Below the pieces are notes generated by a model that made no database searches, was not told where the DNA came from, and saw only the letters and a program-made list of their open reading frames with translations. A stretch of DNA of 64,000 nt, taken from Pedobacter metabolipauper. Its GTDB lineage: Bacteria > Bacteroidota > Bacteroidia > Sphingobacteriales > Sphingobacteriaceae. The stretch is from contig NZ_SNYC01000005.1 of NCBI RefSeq assembly GCF_004362715.1, positions 869,781 to 933,780 of the forward strand, written 5' to 3'. Below, in pieces: positions 45,826-55,331 of the stretch; within the stretch, counting starts at the first letter, position 1, and the number at the start of each line of letters is the position of its first letter. Position numbers and translations under genes: made by a program.

Positions 45826-48192
45826 ATGCTGAAACTTTCTAAATTATTTACACGCTGCTTCATTCTGTTTTTAGGTGTCACGCTATCCGCCAAAGCTCAG
45901 TCAAGCAGTTCCGCTCCAACCCTCTTTGTTCATTATGACAAGACCATTTACACCAACAATGAAACCATCTGGTTTACCGGGTACCTGCTGAAAGGAAACC
46001 CGGAAGAAAACAGCAAACATGGGGTGCTCTCTGTTGCACTTGTCCGGGATATTGACAGCGCAGTCATTAAACAGGATAAATATTTAATGGTAAATGGCAT
46101 ATCCCTGGGATGTATGGTATTACCAGATTCACTGGTTGCCGGAAATTATCACTTACAAGCCAGTACCAACCGGGTAAGAAAAGGCATTCCTGATGCGCTG
46201 TTCCTGCAGCCCATTATAATAAAAACAAATATTGACCCTGCATTTAATGCGAGTATCAAACTGCTTAACGCCGGCAAAAAGGACAATTCACCCAATCAGC
46301 TCTCCTTAACCGTAACAACCAAAGATGCCCGGTTCTTACCAAAGCCTGTTGATGTCACGTACAAATACGGAAACATCTATAAAAAAACCAAGACCAACGT
46401 GTCTGGTGAGCTGGTCTTTACTATTGATGAACAGCCTGACCTTGCAGATCCGAATGTGTATGCCAAAGTAACTTATGGCAAGGACAGCAGTTTTATAAAT
46501 ATCCCGATACCGGTAAGCAAAAGAAGGGCTTCTGTAAGTTTTTATCCGGAAGGCGGAAACCTGATTGAAGGTGTTCCATGTTACCTTGCGTGGGAGGTTA
46601 AAGACCCTCAGGCCAGCATGGTTAGCCTGAAAGCCAAGTTGTATGAAAATGATAAGATTATAGATACCATAGAAACCAATGCCTATGGAATGGGTAAATT
46701 TATTGTGATCCCAAAAAAGAGCACTAAATATACCGTAAAGCTAATGCACTCTGCATTTACGGACAGCACATACCAGGTTCCTGAACCTATTGATGGCGGC
46801 CTGGCACTATTTATAAAAAATGCGGTGGTTAAAGATACGGTACGGATTGTATTGAGAAGCAAGTTGCCCCAAAAAGTAAGCATCAACCTAAAAGACACCA
46901 GAGAATCTTATTTAAGTACAAATGTAAATGTAAACATCAGCGGCAGAGTTCTAAAAATACCATTAACGGAAGTTCCTGCCGGACTTAAAACCATTACGAT
47001 ATTGGACAGCCTGGGTCGCCCATTGGCAGAACGAATGATCTTTGCACACTACGCGCCAGAAAAAAAGATCAGCATCTCTACCGATCAGCAAAGTTATGGT
47101 CAGCGCCAAAAAGTAACGCTAAAGCTTAAGCTCGGCGATGCAGACACGATTGGCCTGGTTTCCATTGCCTGTGTACAGGATAACCGCATGTCGGCCAAAC
47201 TGAATACAGACATTGAAAGTTATCTGTACCTGAACAGTGAACTGAGTACTTTACCTCTTGATATGAATGGCCGTGGCTTTGAAGACAGCCGCTACCTTGA
47301 GGATATGCTGATGGTTAAGGGCTGGAGAAAATATACCTGGCAGAATGAAGCCTCTGCGACCAATCCAGTAAAAGACTATGATCCTTTAGACTTTAAAATT
47401 GCGTTAAAAAGATCTGGCAAACCACTTAAAAAGGTTGCTAATGTCAGCTTTTTAAAAGATAACGGTCTAGCAATTTTAGAAACGGATCAAACTGGTGTTC
47501 TAATACCAGATAAAGAAGCACTCATGATTGAATATGGAAAAAAGATCCATGTACTTCCTGATGGCGGTGCAGACGCTGGTTATGAAGTAGAGACCAACGA
47601 TCCTTATATTGCATTAAATAAAAATTATACGCATTTATTCCATGTTGATCATGCTGGCGTACCATCTGCTGTGCAGGACAACAATGAACTATCTATTAAA
47701 GGAAATGAAAAAGTGATCCGTCTGATGGAAGTAAAGATCACATCGGGACATCAGGAAGAATATATGTTCAGTTCAAAACGGGGAGCCAATAAATGCGGGG
47801 ACTATGTGTGCCGCTATAATATATTGAATTGCCCCAACCATTATGGTCATTTTGAAAATACCCAACCCATAGCTGGCAGACGCTACAAAAGTGGCATTAG
47901 CAATTCCAGCATCATTTACAAGGATTGCGAAATAGAAAACAAAAGCTATATCACCTCGATCAATGGCATTTATACCAAGAAGGAATTTTACATGAATGAT
48001 TACGCTGATCCGGTAGAGCCAGCAACGGTATCAACAATTTACTGGAACCATGCCAAAGTATTGAACAAGAAACAAGAAGAAATGACCTTCTATACCAGTG
48101 ACCTGATTGGAAGGTTCAGGATCATTGTTCAGGGCATTACGGATAAAGATGTGCTGTATGGCCAGCAATCATTTGAAGTTAAGGCGAAATAA
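45826..48192 (+). CDS. Secreted macroglobulin-like protein, second of a paralog pair
   Basis: The 788-residue protein is a diverged duplicate of its neighbour, with the same domain order and long shared blocks (such as IDSAVIKQDKYLMVNG). It keeps the CX4CX6C module at Cys657, Cys662 and Cys669, plus Cys701, and the FYPEGG motif (about 249). A middle segment (about 512-525) differs between copies. The two are probably co-transcribed and end in a long palindromic terminator. They may form a heteromer, but that is inference. Confidence 0.8.
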   Translation: MLKLSKLFTRCFILFLGVTLSAKAQSSSSAPTLFVHYDKTIYTNNETIWFTGYLLKGNPEENSKHGVLSVALVRDIDSAVIKQDKYLMVNGISLGCMVLPDSLVAGNYHLQASTNRVRKGIPDALFLQPIIIKTNIDPAFNASIKLLNAGKKDNSPNQLSLTVTTKDARFLPKPVDVTYKYGNIYKKTKTNVSGELVFTIDEQPDLADPNVYAKVTYGKDSSFINIPIPVSKRRASVSFYPEGGNLIEGVPCYLAWEVKDPQASMVSLKAKLYENDKIIDTIETNAYGMGKFIVIPKKSTKYTVKLMHSAFTDSTYQVPEPIDGGLALFIKNAVVKDTVRIVLRSKLPQKVSINLKDTRESYLSTNVNVNISGRVLKIPLTEVPAGLKTITILDSLGRPLAERMIFAHYAPEKKISISTDQQSYGQRQKVTLKLKLGDADTIGLVSIACVQDNRMSAKLNTDIESYLYLNSELSTLPLDMNGRGFEDSRYLEDMLMVKGWRKYTWQNEASATNPVKDYDPLDFKIALKRSGKPLKKVANVSFLKDNGLAILETDQTGVLIPDKEALMIEYGKKIHVLPDGGADAGYEVETNDPYIALNKNYTHLFHVDHAGVPSAVQDNNELSIKGNEKVIRLMEVKITSGHQEEYMFSSKRGANKCGDYVCRYNILNCPNHYGHFENTQPIAGRRYKSGISNSSIIYKDCEIENKSYITSINGIYTKKEFYMNDYADPVEPATVSTIYWNHAKVLNKKQEEMTFYTSDLIGRFRIIVQGITDKDVLYGQQSFEVKAK

Positions 48193-48204
48193 CCATATAG
48201 AACC

Positions 48205-48244
48205 AATCAAAAAGAGCTGCTTAATTAAGCAGCTCTTTTTGATT
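48205..48244. terminator. Perfect 40-base palindrome, bidirectional terminator
   Basis: The sequence 48205-48244 is its own reverse complement over all 40 bases, with GAGCTGC in the stem and T/A tracts on both ends. It ends the macroglobulin pair on the plus strand and overlaps the stop codon (48243-48245) of the convergent csbD-like gene, serving both. Confidence 0.92.
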
Positions 48245-48428
48245 ATAGACTTTTAATCCAGGTTACCAGCTCATCGCGGGTCTTCCCTGTTTTCTGTTGT
48301 AATCTTCCCAGTAACTCATCATCCTGTCCCTCCTCATGCTTAAGATCATCGTCGGTTAAATCACCATATGCTTGTTTTACTTTTCCTTTGATCTCATTCC
48401 ATTTTCCTTTTAATTCTAACTTATCCAT
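48243..48428 (-). CDS. CsbD-family stress protein
   Basis: The 61-residue protein carries the CsbD pattern [22 protein letters not shown] and the C-terminal [12 protein letters not shown]. CsbD proteins are small, highly charged helical proteins induced by general stress in other bacteria; their molecular job is not known. Its stop lies in the palindromic terminator shared with the macroglobulin pair. Confidence 0.92.
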   Translation of the reverse strand: MDKLELKGKWNEIKGKVKQAYGDLTDDDLKHEEGQDDELLGRLQQKTGKTRDELVTWIKSL

Positions 48429-48493
48429 GATATGATATTTTATGTTTTACAATCGGTTATGTTATTGATAAACAGGAACAGCATATGAATGTT

Positions 48494-50386
48494 TTATTTT
48501 TTTGTTTTTTCAATGATCTCGTCTACAATGGCAGGATCGAGCAGGGTACTGGTATCACCCAGGTTTGCGGTATCCCCTTCTGCTATTTTCCGCAAGATGC
48601 GGCGCATGATCTTACCGGAACGGGTTTTAGGCAATCCCGAAACGAACACGATCTTATCCGGTTTCGCAATTGCCCCAATAACGCGGGTTACTGTTTGAAG
48701 AATATCTTTCTTTGTCAGCTCCTCTTCGCTGTGTAACTTGGGGTAGATTACAAAAGCATAGATCCCTTGTCCTTTCACATCATGCGGATACCCTACAACA
48801 GCACTTTCGATAACACCTGCATGCATATTGATTGCATTTTCTACCTCGGCAGTACCAATCCGGTGTCCGGATACATTGATTACATCATCAACGCGTCCTG
48901 TAATCTTATAATAACCATCTTCATCGCGCATACATCCGTCACCTGTAAAATACAGGTTGGGATAGGCAGAAAAATATGTTTGTTTACACCTTTCATGATC
49001 TCCATAGGTGGTGCGGAGCATTCCAGGCCATGGAAAGCGGATGCAAAGGTTCCCGTTTACGCCGTTTCCTTCAATCTCGTTGCCTTGCTCGTCCACCAGA
49101 ATAGGTTGTACCCCAGGCAATGGAAGCGTGGCGGAGGAGGGCTTAAGCGGCGTTACAAACGCAATTGGTGAGATCATGATCCCACCCGTTTCTGTTTGCC
49201 ACCAGGTATCTACAATCGGAGATTTCTTTTTCCCGATCTCTTCGTCAAACCAATGCCATGCTTCTTCATTGATCGGTTCACCAACAGAGCCCAATACCCG
49301 GAGGCTGCTCAGATCCGATCCCTGAACCGGATCAGTACCAAAGCTCATCAGCGATCGTATCGCCGTTGGTGCGGTATATAAAATATTTACTTTATGCTTT
49401 TCAATCACTTCCCATAGTCTGGATGGTGTTGGATAGGTTGGAATCCCTTCAAACATCAGCGTAGTGGCTCCTTGTGATAAAGGACCATACACGATATACG
49501 AATGCCCGGTGATCCAGCCAATATCGGCTGTGCAGAAAAACACTTCATCAGGCTGATAGTTAAATACATTTGAAAACGTATAACCGGCATAGACCATATA
49601 GCCACCAACCGTATGCACTACCCCTTTAGGTTTACCGGTAGAGCCTGAAGTATATAGGATAAACAGCATATCTTCAGCATCCATTTCTTCAGCCGGACAA
49701 TCGGTATCAACCAGCTTAATTTCATCTTCAAACCACAGGTCGCGGCCTTTAAGCATAGAAACTGGCGTACGGGTATGGGTAAGTACGATTACCTTCTCTA
49801 CAGTTGGGCAGCCGATCAATGCATCGTCAATCACTTCTTTGAGTTGAATTTGCTTGTTACCCCGGAAAGAACCATCCGCTGTAATTACCAGCTTGCAGGC
49901 AGAATCATTGATCCGGTCTGCAATAGACTTAGCAGAAAAGCCCCCAAAGATCACTGAATGCACTGCACCGATACGTGCACAAGCTAAAACCGCAACAGCA
50001 AGTTCAGGTACCATTGGCATGTAAATACAGATCCTGTCTCCCTTAATTACCCCGTTCTTCTTCAATACATTTGCAAAACGGCAAACTTGCTCATGCAGGA
50101 TTTTGTAGCTTAATGTCACGCTTGGTTTCTCAGGATCATTGGATTCCCAGATAATCGCCGGTTTATCTCCATTTTCTGCAAGGTGCCTGTCCAGGCAATT
50201 TTCTGTAATATTCAGTTTAGCCCCTTCAAACCATTTGATATTGGGTTCAGTAAAATTCCAGGAAAGCACTTTATCCCATTTTTTACGCCATAGAAATTTA
50301 TCGGCTATCCCTGCCCAGAATTCTTCGGGCTGTTCTACACTCTGTTTATAGGTTTTATGGTACTCTTCTATTGACTTTATCTGCAT
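48494..50386 (-). CDS. acs: Acetyl-CoA synthetase
   Basis: The 630-residue protein matches Acs: N-terminal IEEYHKTYKQSVEQPEEFW, FVFGGFSAKSIADRI-like VIFGGFSAKSIADRI, ATP loop ILYTSGSTGKPKGVVHT, WWQTETGG, and the C-terminal GLPKTRSGKIMRRILRKIA with the lysine that is acetylated in relatives. It makes acetyl-CoA from acetate, ATP and CoA through acetyl-AMP. It is a single-gene unit. Confidence 0.96.
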   Translation of the reverse strand: MQIKSIEEYHKTYKQSVEQPEEFWAGIADKFLWRKKWDKVLSWNFTEPNIKWFEGAKLNITENCLDRHLAENGDKPAIIWESNDPEKPSVTLSYKILHEQVCRFANVLKKNGVIKGDRICIYMPMVPELAVAVLACARIGAVHSVIFGGFSAKSIADRINDSACKLVITADGSFRGNKQIQLKEVIDDALIGCPTVEKVIVLTHTRTPVSMLKGRDLWFEDEIKLVDTDCPAEEMDAEDMLFILYTSGSTGKPKGVVHTVGGYMVYAGYTFSNVFNYQPDEVFFCTADIGWITGHSYIVYGPLSQGATTLMFEGIPTYPTPSRLWEVIEKHKVNILYTAPTAIRSLMSFGTDPVQGSDLSSLRVLGSVGEPINEEAWHWFDEEIGKKKSPIVDTWWQTETGGIMISPIAFVTPLKPSSATLPLPGVQPILVDEQGNEIEGNGVNGNLCIRFPWPGMLRTTYGDHERCKQTYFSAYPNLYFTGDGCMRDEDGYYKITGRVDDVINVSGHRIGTAEVENAINMHAGVIESAVVGYPHDVKGQGIYAFVIYPKLHSEEELTKKDILQTVTRVIGAIAKPDKIVFVSGLPKTRSGKIMRRILRKIAEGDTANLGDTSTLLDPAIVDEIIEKTKK

Positions 50387-50573
50387 ATCTGGTTGATTTC
50401 ACTGACTAAAACTCAAACTTATAGAAAATAGTTTCGATATGCAATATTGAAAAGCTGGAGAGGCTACTGCATTTAAAGGGTTAATTTGTTCACATTCGGC
50501 ATCCATTTGATCCGGTATTGTCCATTTGAATGGAACGTGCTGATAATTAATTGAAATTATTTTAGGCAGCTAC

Positions 50574-50604
50574 TTGATGATTACAAATATTTTATTGATA
50601 TTTG
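50574..50604 (+). promoter_or_regulatory. Near-consensus Bacteroidota promoter for the ribosomal cluster
   Basis: TTG at 50574-50576 and GATATTTG at 50597-50604 (one mismatch to TAnnTTTG) are 20 bases apart. The predicted transcription start is near 50611 and would leave a leader of about 44 bases before rpmB. The rest of the 268-base gap before it (50387-50573) shows nothing I can name. Confidence 0.45.
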
Positions 50605-50654
50605 CACACTCTTAAAAAAATTAAGCGAAGAATAATTAACATATATTTAAAGGC

Positions 50655-50888
50655 ATGTCTAGAGTTTGTGATCTAACCGGAAAAATGGCAATGACAGGTT
50701 TTAATGTTTCTCACTCAAACGTTAAAACTAAGCGTAAGTTTTATCCCAACTTACAACTTCAGAAATTTTATATTCCTGATGAGGATCGTTGGATAACACT
50801 GAAAGTATCTACTTCAGCTATCAAAACCATCAATAAAATTGGTATTACAGAAGCGATTAACCGCTTCATGAAAAAAGGGTATTTGTAG
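50655..50888 (+). CDS. rpmB: Large-subunit ribosomal protein bL28
   Basis: The 77-residue protein starts [21 protein letters not shown] and has the bL28 features [13 protein letters not shown] and [15 protein letters not shown]. It is part of the 50S subunit. It leads the cluster rpmB-rpmG-DUF4295-ftsY, which is conserved across Bacteroidota. Upstream is the near-consensus promoter at 50574-50604. Confidence 0.97.
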   Translation: MSRVCDLTGKMAMTGFNVSHSNVKTKRKFYPNLQLQKFYIPDEDRWITLKVSTSAIKTINKIGITEAINRFMKKGYL

Positions 50889-50927
50889 AAAAATTGGTTG
50901 ATGTGAATCAACCGTAACAATAAAGAA

Positions 50928-51110
50928 ATGGCAAAAAAAGGTAACAGGGTACAAGTTATTCTAGAGTGTACTGAACATAAAACCAGTGGCGTTGCTGGTA
51001 TGTCCAGATATATCACAACTAAAAACCGTAAAAACACTACTGAGCGTTTGGAATTGAAAAAATTCAACCCGGTATTGAGAAAAGTAACGGTTCACAAAGA
51101 AATTAAGTAA
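50928..51110 (+). CDS. rpmG: Large-subunit ribosomal protein bL33
   Basis: The 60-residue protein reads [20 protein letters not shown], then [21 protein letters not shown], the bL33 pattern. It has only one cysteine, so it is the zinc-free form. It lies 39 bases after rpmB and 39 bases before the DUF4295 gene. Confidence 0.96.
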   Translation: MAKKGNRVQVILECTEHKTSGVAGMSRYITTKNRKNTTERLELKKFNPVLRKVTVHKEIK

Positions 51111-51149
51111 TACATTTAGTATATAACTAAATCCAATTCTATTTAGATC

Positions 51150-51305
51150 ATGGCAAAAAAGGTAGTTGCAACCCTGAAAACGGGAAAAGGAAAAGAGTAT
51201 TCGAAAGTTATTACAATGACTAAATCACCTAAAGGTGCTTATTCTTTCAAAGAAGTTATTGTTCACAACGATCACGTTCAAGATGCTATTGCATCTAAAA
51301 AATAA
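51150..51305 (+). CDS. DUF4295-family small basic protein (probable ribosomal protein)
   Basis: A 51-residue frame runs from the ATG at 51150 to the TAA at 51303-51305. It reads MAKKVVATLKTGKGKEYSKV, is rich in lysine and ends IASKK. This is the DUF4295 family, found only in Bacteroidota beside rpmB and rpmG. From memory, a Flavobacterium ribosome structure reported such a protein as a lineage-specific ribosomal protein (bL38); I am not certain of that identification. The frame is too short for usual ORF cut-offs. Confidence 0.85.
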   Translation: MAKKVVATLKTGKGKEYSKVITMTKSPKGAYSFKEVIVHNDHVQDAIASKK

Positions 51306-51325
51306 TTTTAATATTTAATCATATT

Positions 51326-51359
51326 AAAGCCGTCCCTTTATTCTGGGAGGGCTTTTTTT
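51326..51359 (+). terminator. Terminator or attenuator between the ribosomal genes and ftsY
   Basis: The arms AAAGCC-G-TCCC (51326-51336) and GGGA-G-GGCTTT (51345-51355) pair except one G-G mismatch, followed by TTTT. It lies just before the ftsY start, so ftsY either depends on read-through or has its own promoter. This may limit ftsY relative to the ribosomal genes. Confidence 0.75.
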
Positions 51360-51377
51360 GTTTTGTTATACATGATT

Positions 51378-52340
51378 ATGGGTTTATTTGATTTTTTTAA
51401 AAAAAAGGAAACTGCACCCGAAGCGCAGGAAGCTCTAAACAAAGGTCTTGAGAAAACTAAAGCTGGTTTTTTAAGTAAGCTCACCAAGGCTGTAGCAGGA
51501 AAATCTACAGTAGATGATGATGTTCTTGATAACCTGGAAGAGGTTTTAGTGACTTCTGACGTTGGGGTAAGTACCACATTAAAGATTATTGAGCGCATCC
51601 AGGAACGTGTTGCCAAAGACAAATACCTTTCTACTTCTGAGTTGAACCTGCTGCTGCGCGATGAGATCCAACTCCTGCTTTCAGAGAATAACAGCAACGA
51701 CTTCCGCAGTTTTGAATATGGTGATCATAAGCCGTATGTGATCATGGTTGTAGGCGTTAATGGTGTGGGTAAAACGACAACCATTGGTAAGCTTGCCCAT
51801 AAACTTAAATCGGAGAACCTTAAAGTTGTTCTGGGTGCTGCCGACACGTTTCGTGCTGCTGCTGTGGAACAGATCAGACTTTGGGCTGAGCGTGTTGGTG
51901 TTCGTGTGGTTGCACAGGCCATGGGTTCTGATCCCGCTTCGGTTGCGTTTGATACCCTCCAATCTGCCGTTGCAAATGGCGAAGACGTGGTGATCATTGA
52001 TACTGCCGGACGCTTACACAATAAAGTGGGCTTAATGAACGAGCTTGGTAAAATTAAAAATGTGATGCAGAAGGTGGTACCTGGTGCCCCTCATGAAATA
52101 CTGCTTGTTCTGGACGGTTCTACCGGTCAGAATGCATTTGAGCAATGCAAACAATTTACCGAAGCTACTGATGTGAATGCACTGGCCATTACCAAACTTG
52201 ATGGTACGGCTAAAGGTGGCGTGGTGATCGGAATTTCTGATCAATTTAAGATCCCGGTAAAATATATTGGCGTTGGCGAAAGCATGAACGACCTTCAGCT
52301 GTTTGACAAAAAAGCTTTTGTCGATGGCTTATTTAAATAA
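51378..52340 (+). CDS. ftsY: Signal recognition particle receptor FtsY
   Basis: From the ATG at 51378 the protein has 320 residues and begins MGLFDFFKKKE, a common FtsY start; a TTG at 51363 and an ATG at 51372 are upstream in frame but less likely, the TTG lying almost inside the terminator. N domain about 20-105; GTPase G domain with VGVNGVGKTTT, AADTFRAAAVEQ, IIDTAGRLHN and TKLDGTAKGG. There is no long acidic A domain. It docks SRP-bound ribosomes at the membrane. Confidence 0.96.
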   Translation: MGLFDFFKKKETAPEAQEALNKGLEKTKAGFLSKLTKAVAGKSTVDDDVLDNLEEVLVTSDVGVSTTLKIIERIQERVAKDKYLSTSELNLLLRDEIQLLLSENNSNDFRSFEYGDHKPYVIMVVGVNGVGKTTTIGKLAHKLKSENLKVVLGAADTFRAAAVEQIRLWAERVGVRVVAQAMGSDPASVAFDTLQSAVANGEDVVIIDTAGRLHNKVGLMNELGKIKNVMQKVVPGAPHEILLVLDGSTGQNAFEQCKQFTEATDVNALAITKLDGTAKGGVVIGISDQFKIPVKYIGVGESMNDLQLFDKKAFVDGLFK

Positions 52341-52356
52341 TACTGATTAATAAAAC

Positions 52357-53691
52357 ATGAATACAAAAACAATATCCAAAATAATACCTGTAAAAAAACC
52401 TAAAATTAATGTCATCACTTTAGGCTGCTCTAAAAACACATACGATTCTGAAGTTTTAATGGGCCAATTACGTGGTAACAGTTTGGATGTAGTCCATGAA
52501 TCTAACCAGATTGGTAAAGACGATATTGTAGTGATCAATACCTGTGGATTTATTGACAACGCAAAACAGGAATCTATAGATACCATTTTACAATACAGTC
52601 AGCTAAAAGACGCAGGAAAAGTAGGAAAGGTCATTGTAACCGGATGCTTATCAGAGCGCTATAAACCAGAGCTGGAAGCCGAAATTACCAATGTAGATGC
52701 TTTTTTTGGCACCAATGATTTAAACAACCTATTGCATTCCCTGGGTGCAAACTATAAGCATGAACTGATCGGTGAACGCTTACTGACTACCCCTTCTCAT
52801 TTTGCCTATTTCAAAATTGCAGAAGGCTGTAACCGCCCCTGCTCCTTTTGTGCCATTCCGCTGATGCGTGGTAAACACGTATCCCGTGACATGAATGAAC
52901 TTGTAAATGAGGCAAAAATACTAGCAGCCAACGGAACGAAGGAACTGATCCTTATTGCACAGGATTTAACCTATTACGGTCTGGATATTTACGGAAAACG
53001 TAATCTTGATGAATTGCTGCGGAGGATCTCTGACGTGAAAGGTATCGAGTGGATCAGGCTTCAATATGCCTACCCTTCTGGTTTCCCGATGGAAATTTTA
53101 GATGCCATGAACGAACGCGAGAATATCTGCAAGTACCTGGATATGCCTTTACAGCACATTACAGATAATATGCTCAAATCAATGCGCCGCGGTATTAACA
53201 AACAAAAAACCATAGACATTGTAAACCAGATCAGAGATAAAGTACCAGGCATAGCTATGCGTACTACATTGATTTGCGGATATCCCGGAGAAACAGAAGA
53301 AGATTTTGAAGAAATGATGAACTGGGTTGAAGAAACCCGTTTCGACAGACTGGGCTGCTTTACCTATTCTCATGAAGAAAAAACCCATGCCCATATCCTC
53401 GTTGATGATGTTCCTGATGAGGTAAAACAGGAACGCGTAGATGCCATTATGGAAATACAGCAAGGGATCTCTTTTGAAATTAACCAGGAAAAAGTTGACA
53501 AAACCTTTAAGGTACTGATTGATCGGAAAGAAGGTGATTTCTTTATTGGACGTACGGAATTTGACTCTCCGGAAGTTGACAACGAGGTTCTGATTGATGC
53601 TACTACCGGTTATGCCGCAAATGGAAGCTTTGTACAGGTTAAAATTGACCGTGCAGAAGATTTCGATCTGTATGGACAGATTGTAAAATAA
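52357..53691 (+). CDS. rimO: Ribosomal protein uS12 methylthiotransferase RimO
   Basis: The 444-residue protein has the UPF0004 domain (TLGCSKNTYDSE, Cys24; NTCGFID; and a third cysteine in VTGCLSERY), the radical-SAM triad in CNRPCSFCAIP, and a C-terminal TRAM domain (about 375-443). It adds a methylthio group to an aspartate of ribosomal protein uS12 using two iron-sulfur clusters. It lies 16 bases after ftsY, likely in the same unit. Confidence 0.95.
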   Translation: MNTKTISKIIPVKKPKINVITLGCSKNTYDSEVLMGQLRGNSLDVVHESNQIGKDDIVVINTCGFIDNAKQESIDTILQYSQLKDAGKVGKVIVTGCLSERYKPELEAEITNVDAFFGTNDLNNLLHSLGANYKHELIGERLLTTPSHFAYFKIAEGCNRPCSFCAIPLMRGKHVSRDMNELVNEAKILAANGTKELILIAQDLTYYGLDIYGKRNLDELLRRISDVKGIEWIRLQYAYPSGFPMEILDAMNERENICKYLDMPLQHITDNMLKSMRRGINKQKTIDIVNQIRDKVPGIAMRTTLICGYPGETEEDFEEMMNWVEETRFDRLGCFTYSHEEKTHAHILVDDVPDEVKQERVDAIMEIQQGISFEINQEKVDKTFKVLIDRKEGDFFIGRTEFDSPEVDNEVLIDATTGYAANGSFVQVKIDRAEDFDLYGQIVK

Positions 53692-53738
53692 CGGCTTGAA
53701 AATATGAATTGTAGTTTATTAACTTAAATTCGCATCCA

Positions 53739-55325
53739 ATGCAGGCCAATTACATCACTTATAAAGAAACGAATGCTTTTTCGTCAGCCGTACTCGATTA
53801 CATCGGTGGCAAAGAACAACTTAAAGCATTTTACAAATACAGTCCGGATCTAAGCGGCTTTGCTGAAGCGATCTCCAACCGTCAATTCAATGGCGACAGG
53901 AACGTGTTGGCAGATACGCTGAAAAGACAATATGAACCGATACAGAAAAGCAGCCTGGTTGAACAGAACATCAACCTGCTGACCGATTCCAAAACGTTTA
54001 CGATCACTACTGGTCACCAGCTGAATATCTTTACCGGTCCGCTTTATTTTATCTATAAGATCGTTACTGCAATTAACCTGGCAACTGAGCTTAAACAGAA
54101 ATTCCCGGAATACAACTTTGTACCGGTATACTGGATGGCTACAGAAGATCACGACTTTGAAGAGATCAATCACGTTAAGGTAGAAGACAAAAGGCTAACC
54201 TGGAACAAGGAGGCATCTGGCGCTACCGGCAGACTGGATACCAAAGACCTGGAAGAAGTGTTAACTGCTTACAAAGGCTATCTTGGTATCAGCGAAAATG
54301 GTATGGATTTCTCTAAAATGGTTGATCATGCCTATTCCAATAATCAGAAATTAAGTGATGCTACACGTGAACTGGTCGACGCCCTTTTTGGACGTTTCGG
54401 TTTACTATGCGTTGATGCCGATGATGCTGCCCTGAAAAAACAGTTCGCCGCAATCATTCATCAGGACATCACCCAGGAAAATAGTTTTAACCACATTAGC
54501 AAGAGTGATACCGCCCTGGAACAACTCGGCTACAAGCCTCAGGTAAACCCTAGAGAGATCAATTTCTTTTACATGGCCGACCAGTTAAGGGAACGCATTG
54601 TTAAAGAAGATGGTATTTTTAAGGTGATGAATTCTGAAATTCAGTTTACACCTGATGCGCTCCAAAAAGAGGTTAGCGATTTCCCGGAAAGGTTTAGTCC
54701 GAATGTGGTGATGAGGCCATTGTACCAGGAGGTAATCCTACCCAACCTTGCTTATATTGGCGGAGGTGCAGAAGTAACCTACTGGCTGCAGTTAAAAGCA
54801 AATTTCGACCATTATGGCGTAGATTTTCCGGTACTGCTACTCCGTAATTCTGCGCTGGTCATCGACAAAAGAAGTGTAGACCGGATGCAGATCCTGGGCA
54901 TCAGCCATAAAAACATTTTTAGCGATACTGAAACCTTAAAGGTCGACTGGATCAAAGCCCATGTCAATTTGCAGCTTACCCTTGATGATGAAGAAAGAGC
55001 CATACGGGCAACTTTTGACCAAATCAAGCTAAATGCCTACAAAATTGACAAAACCCTTTCTCAGTCTGCTGAGGGAGCTAAGATCAAGGCTTTAAAACTC
55101 ATTACCAATCTGGAGAAAAAAATGCTGAGGGCTGAAAAGCGCAAGCATGAAACTTCTTTATCCCAAATCGAAAACCTGAAAGAAAAGTTGTTCCCGACAG
55201 GAGTATTACAGGAGCGCGTATTAAACATTGCACCTATGTTCGTTTTGTATGGTGACGATTTTATCGATTCACTGATCAAAACCTTTAAACCCTTAGACCA
55301 TCAGTTCACCGTTCTGTTTGCATAA
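53739..55325 (+). CDS. bshC: Bacillithiol synthesis protein BshC
   Basis: The 528-residue protein matches BshC: GHQLNIFTGPLYFIYKIVTAI, PVYWMATEDHDFEEINH, PNVVMRPLYQEVILPNLAYIGG and the C-terminal coiled coil. BshC is the putative cysteine-adding enzyme in bacillithiol synthesis, the low-molecular-weight thiol of many Bacteroidota. BshA and BshB are not in the window. The Ldh-family gene starts six bases after it, so the two are probably co-transcribed. Confidence 0.95.
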   Translation: MQANYITYKETNAFSSAVLDYIGGKEQLKAFYKYSPDLSGFAEAISNRQFNGDRNVLADTLKRQYEPIQKSSLVEQNINLLTDSKTFTITTGHQLNIFTGPLYFIYKIVTAINLATELKQKFPEYNFVPVYWMATEDHDFEEINHVKVEDKRLTWNKEASGATGRLDTKDLEEVLTAYKGYLGISENGMDFSKMVDHAYSNNQKLSDATRELVDALFGRFGLLCVDADDAALKKQFAAIIHQDITQENSFNHISKSDTALEQLGYKPQVNPREINFFYMADQLRERIVKEDGIFKVMNSEIQFTPDALQKEVSDFPERFSPNVVMRPLYQEVILPNLAYIGGGAEVTYWLQLKANFDHYGVDFPVLLLRNSALVIDKRSVDRMQILGISHKNIFSDTETLKVDWIKAHVNLQLTLDDEERAIRATFDQIKLNAYKIDKTLSQSAEGAKIKALKLITNLEKKMLRAEKRKHETSLSQIENLKEKLFPTGVLQERVLNIAPMFVLYGDDFIDSLIKTFKPLDHQFTVLFA

Positions 55326-55331
55326 TATCCA

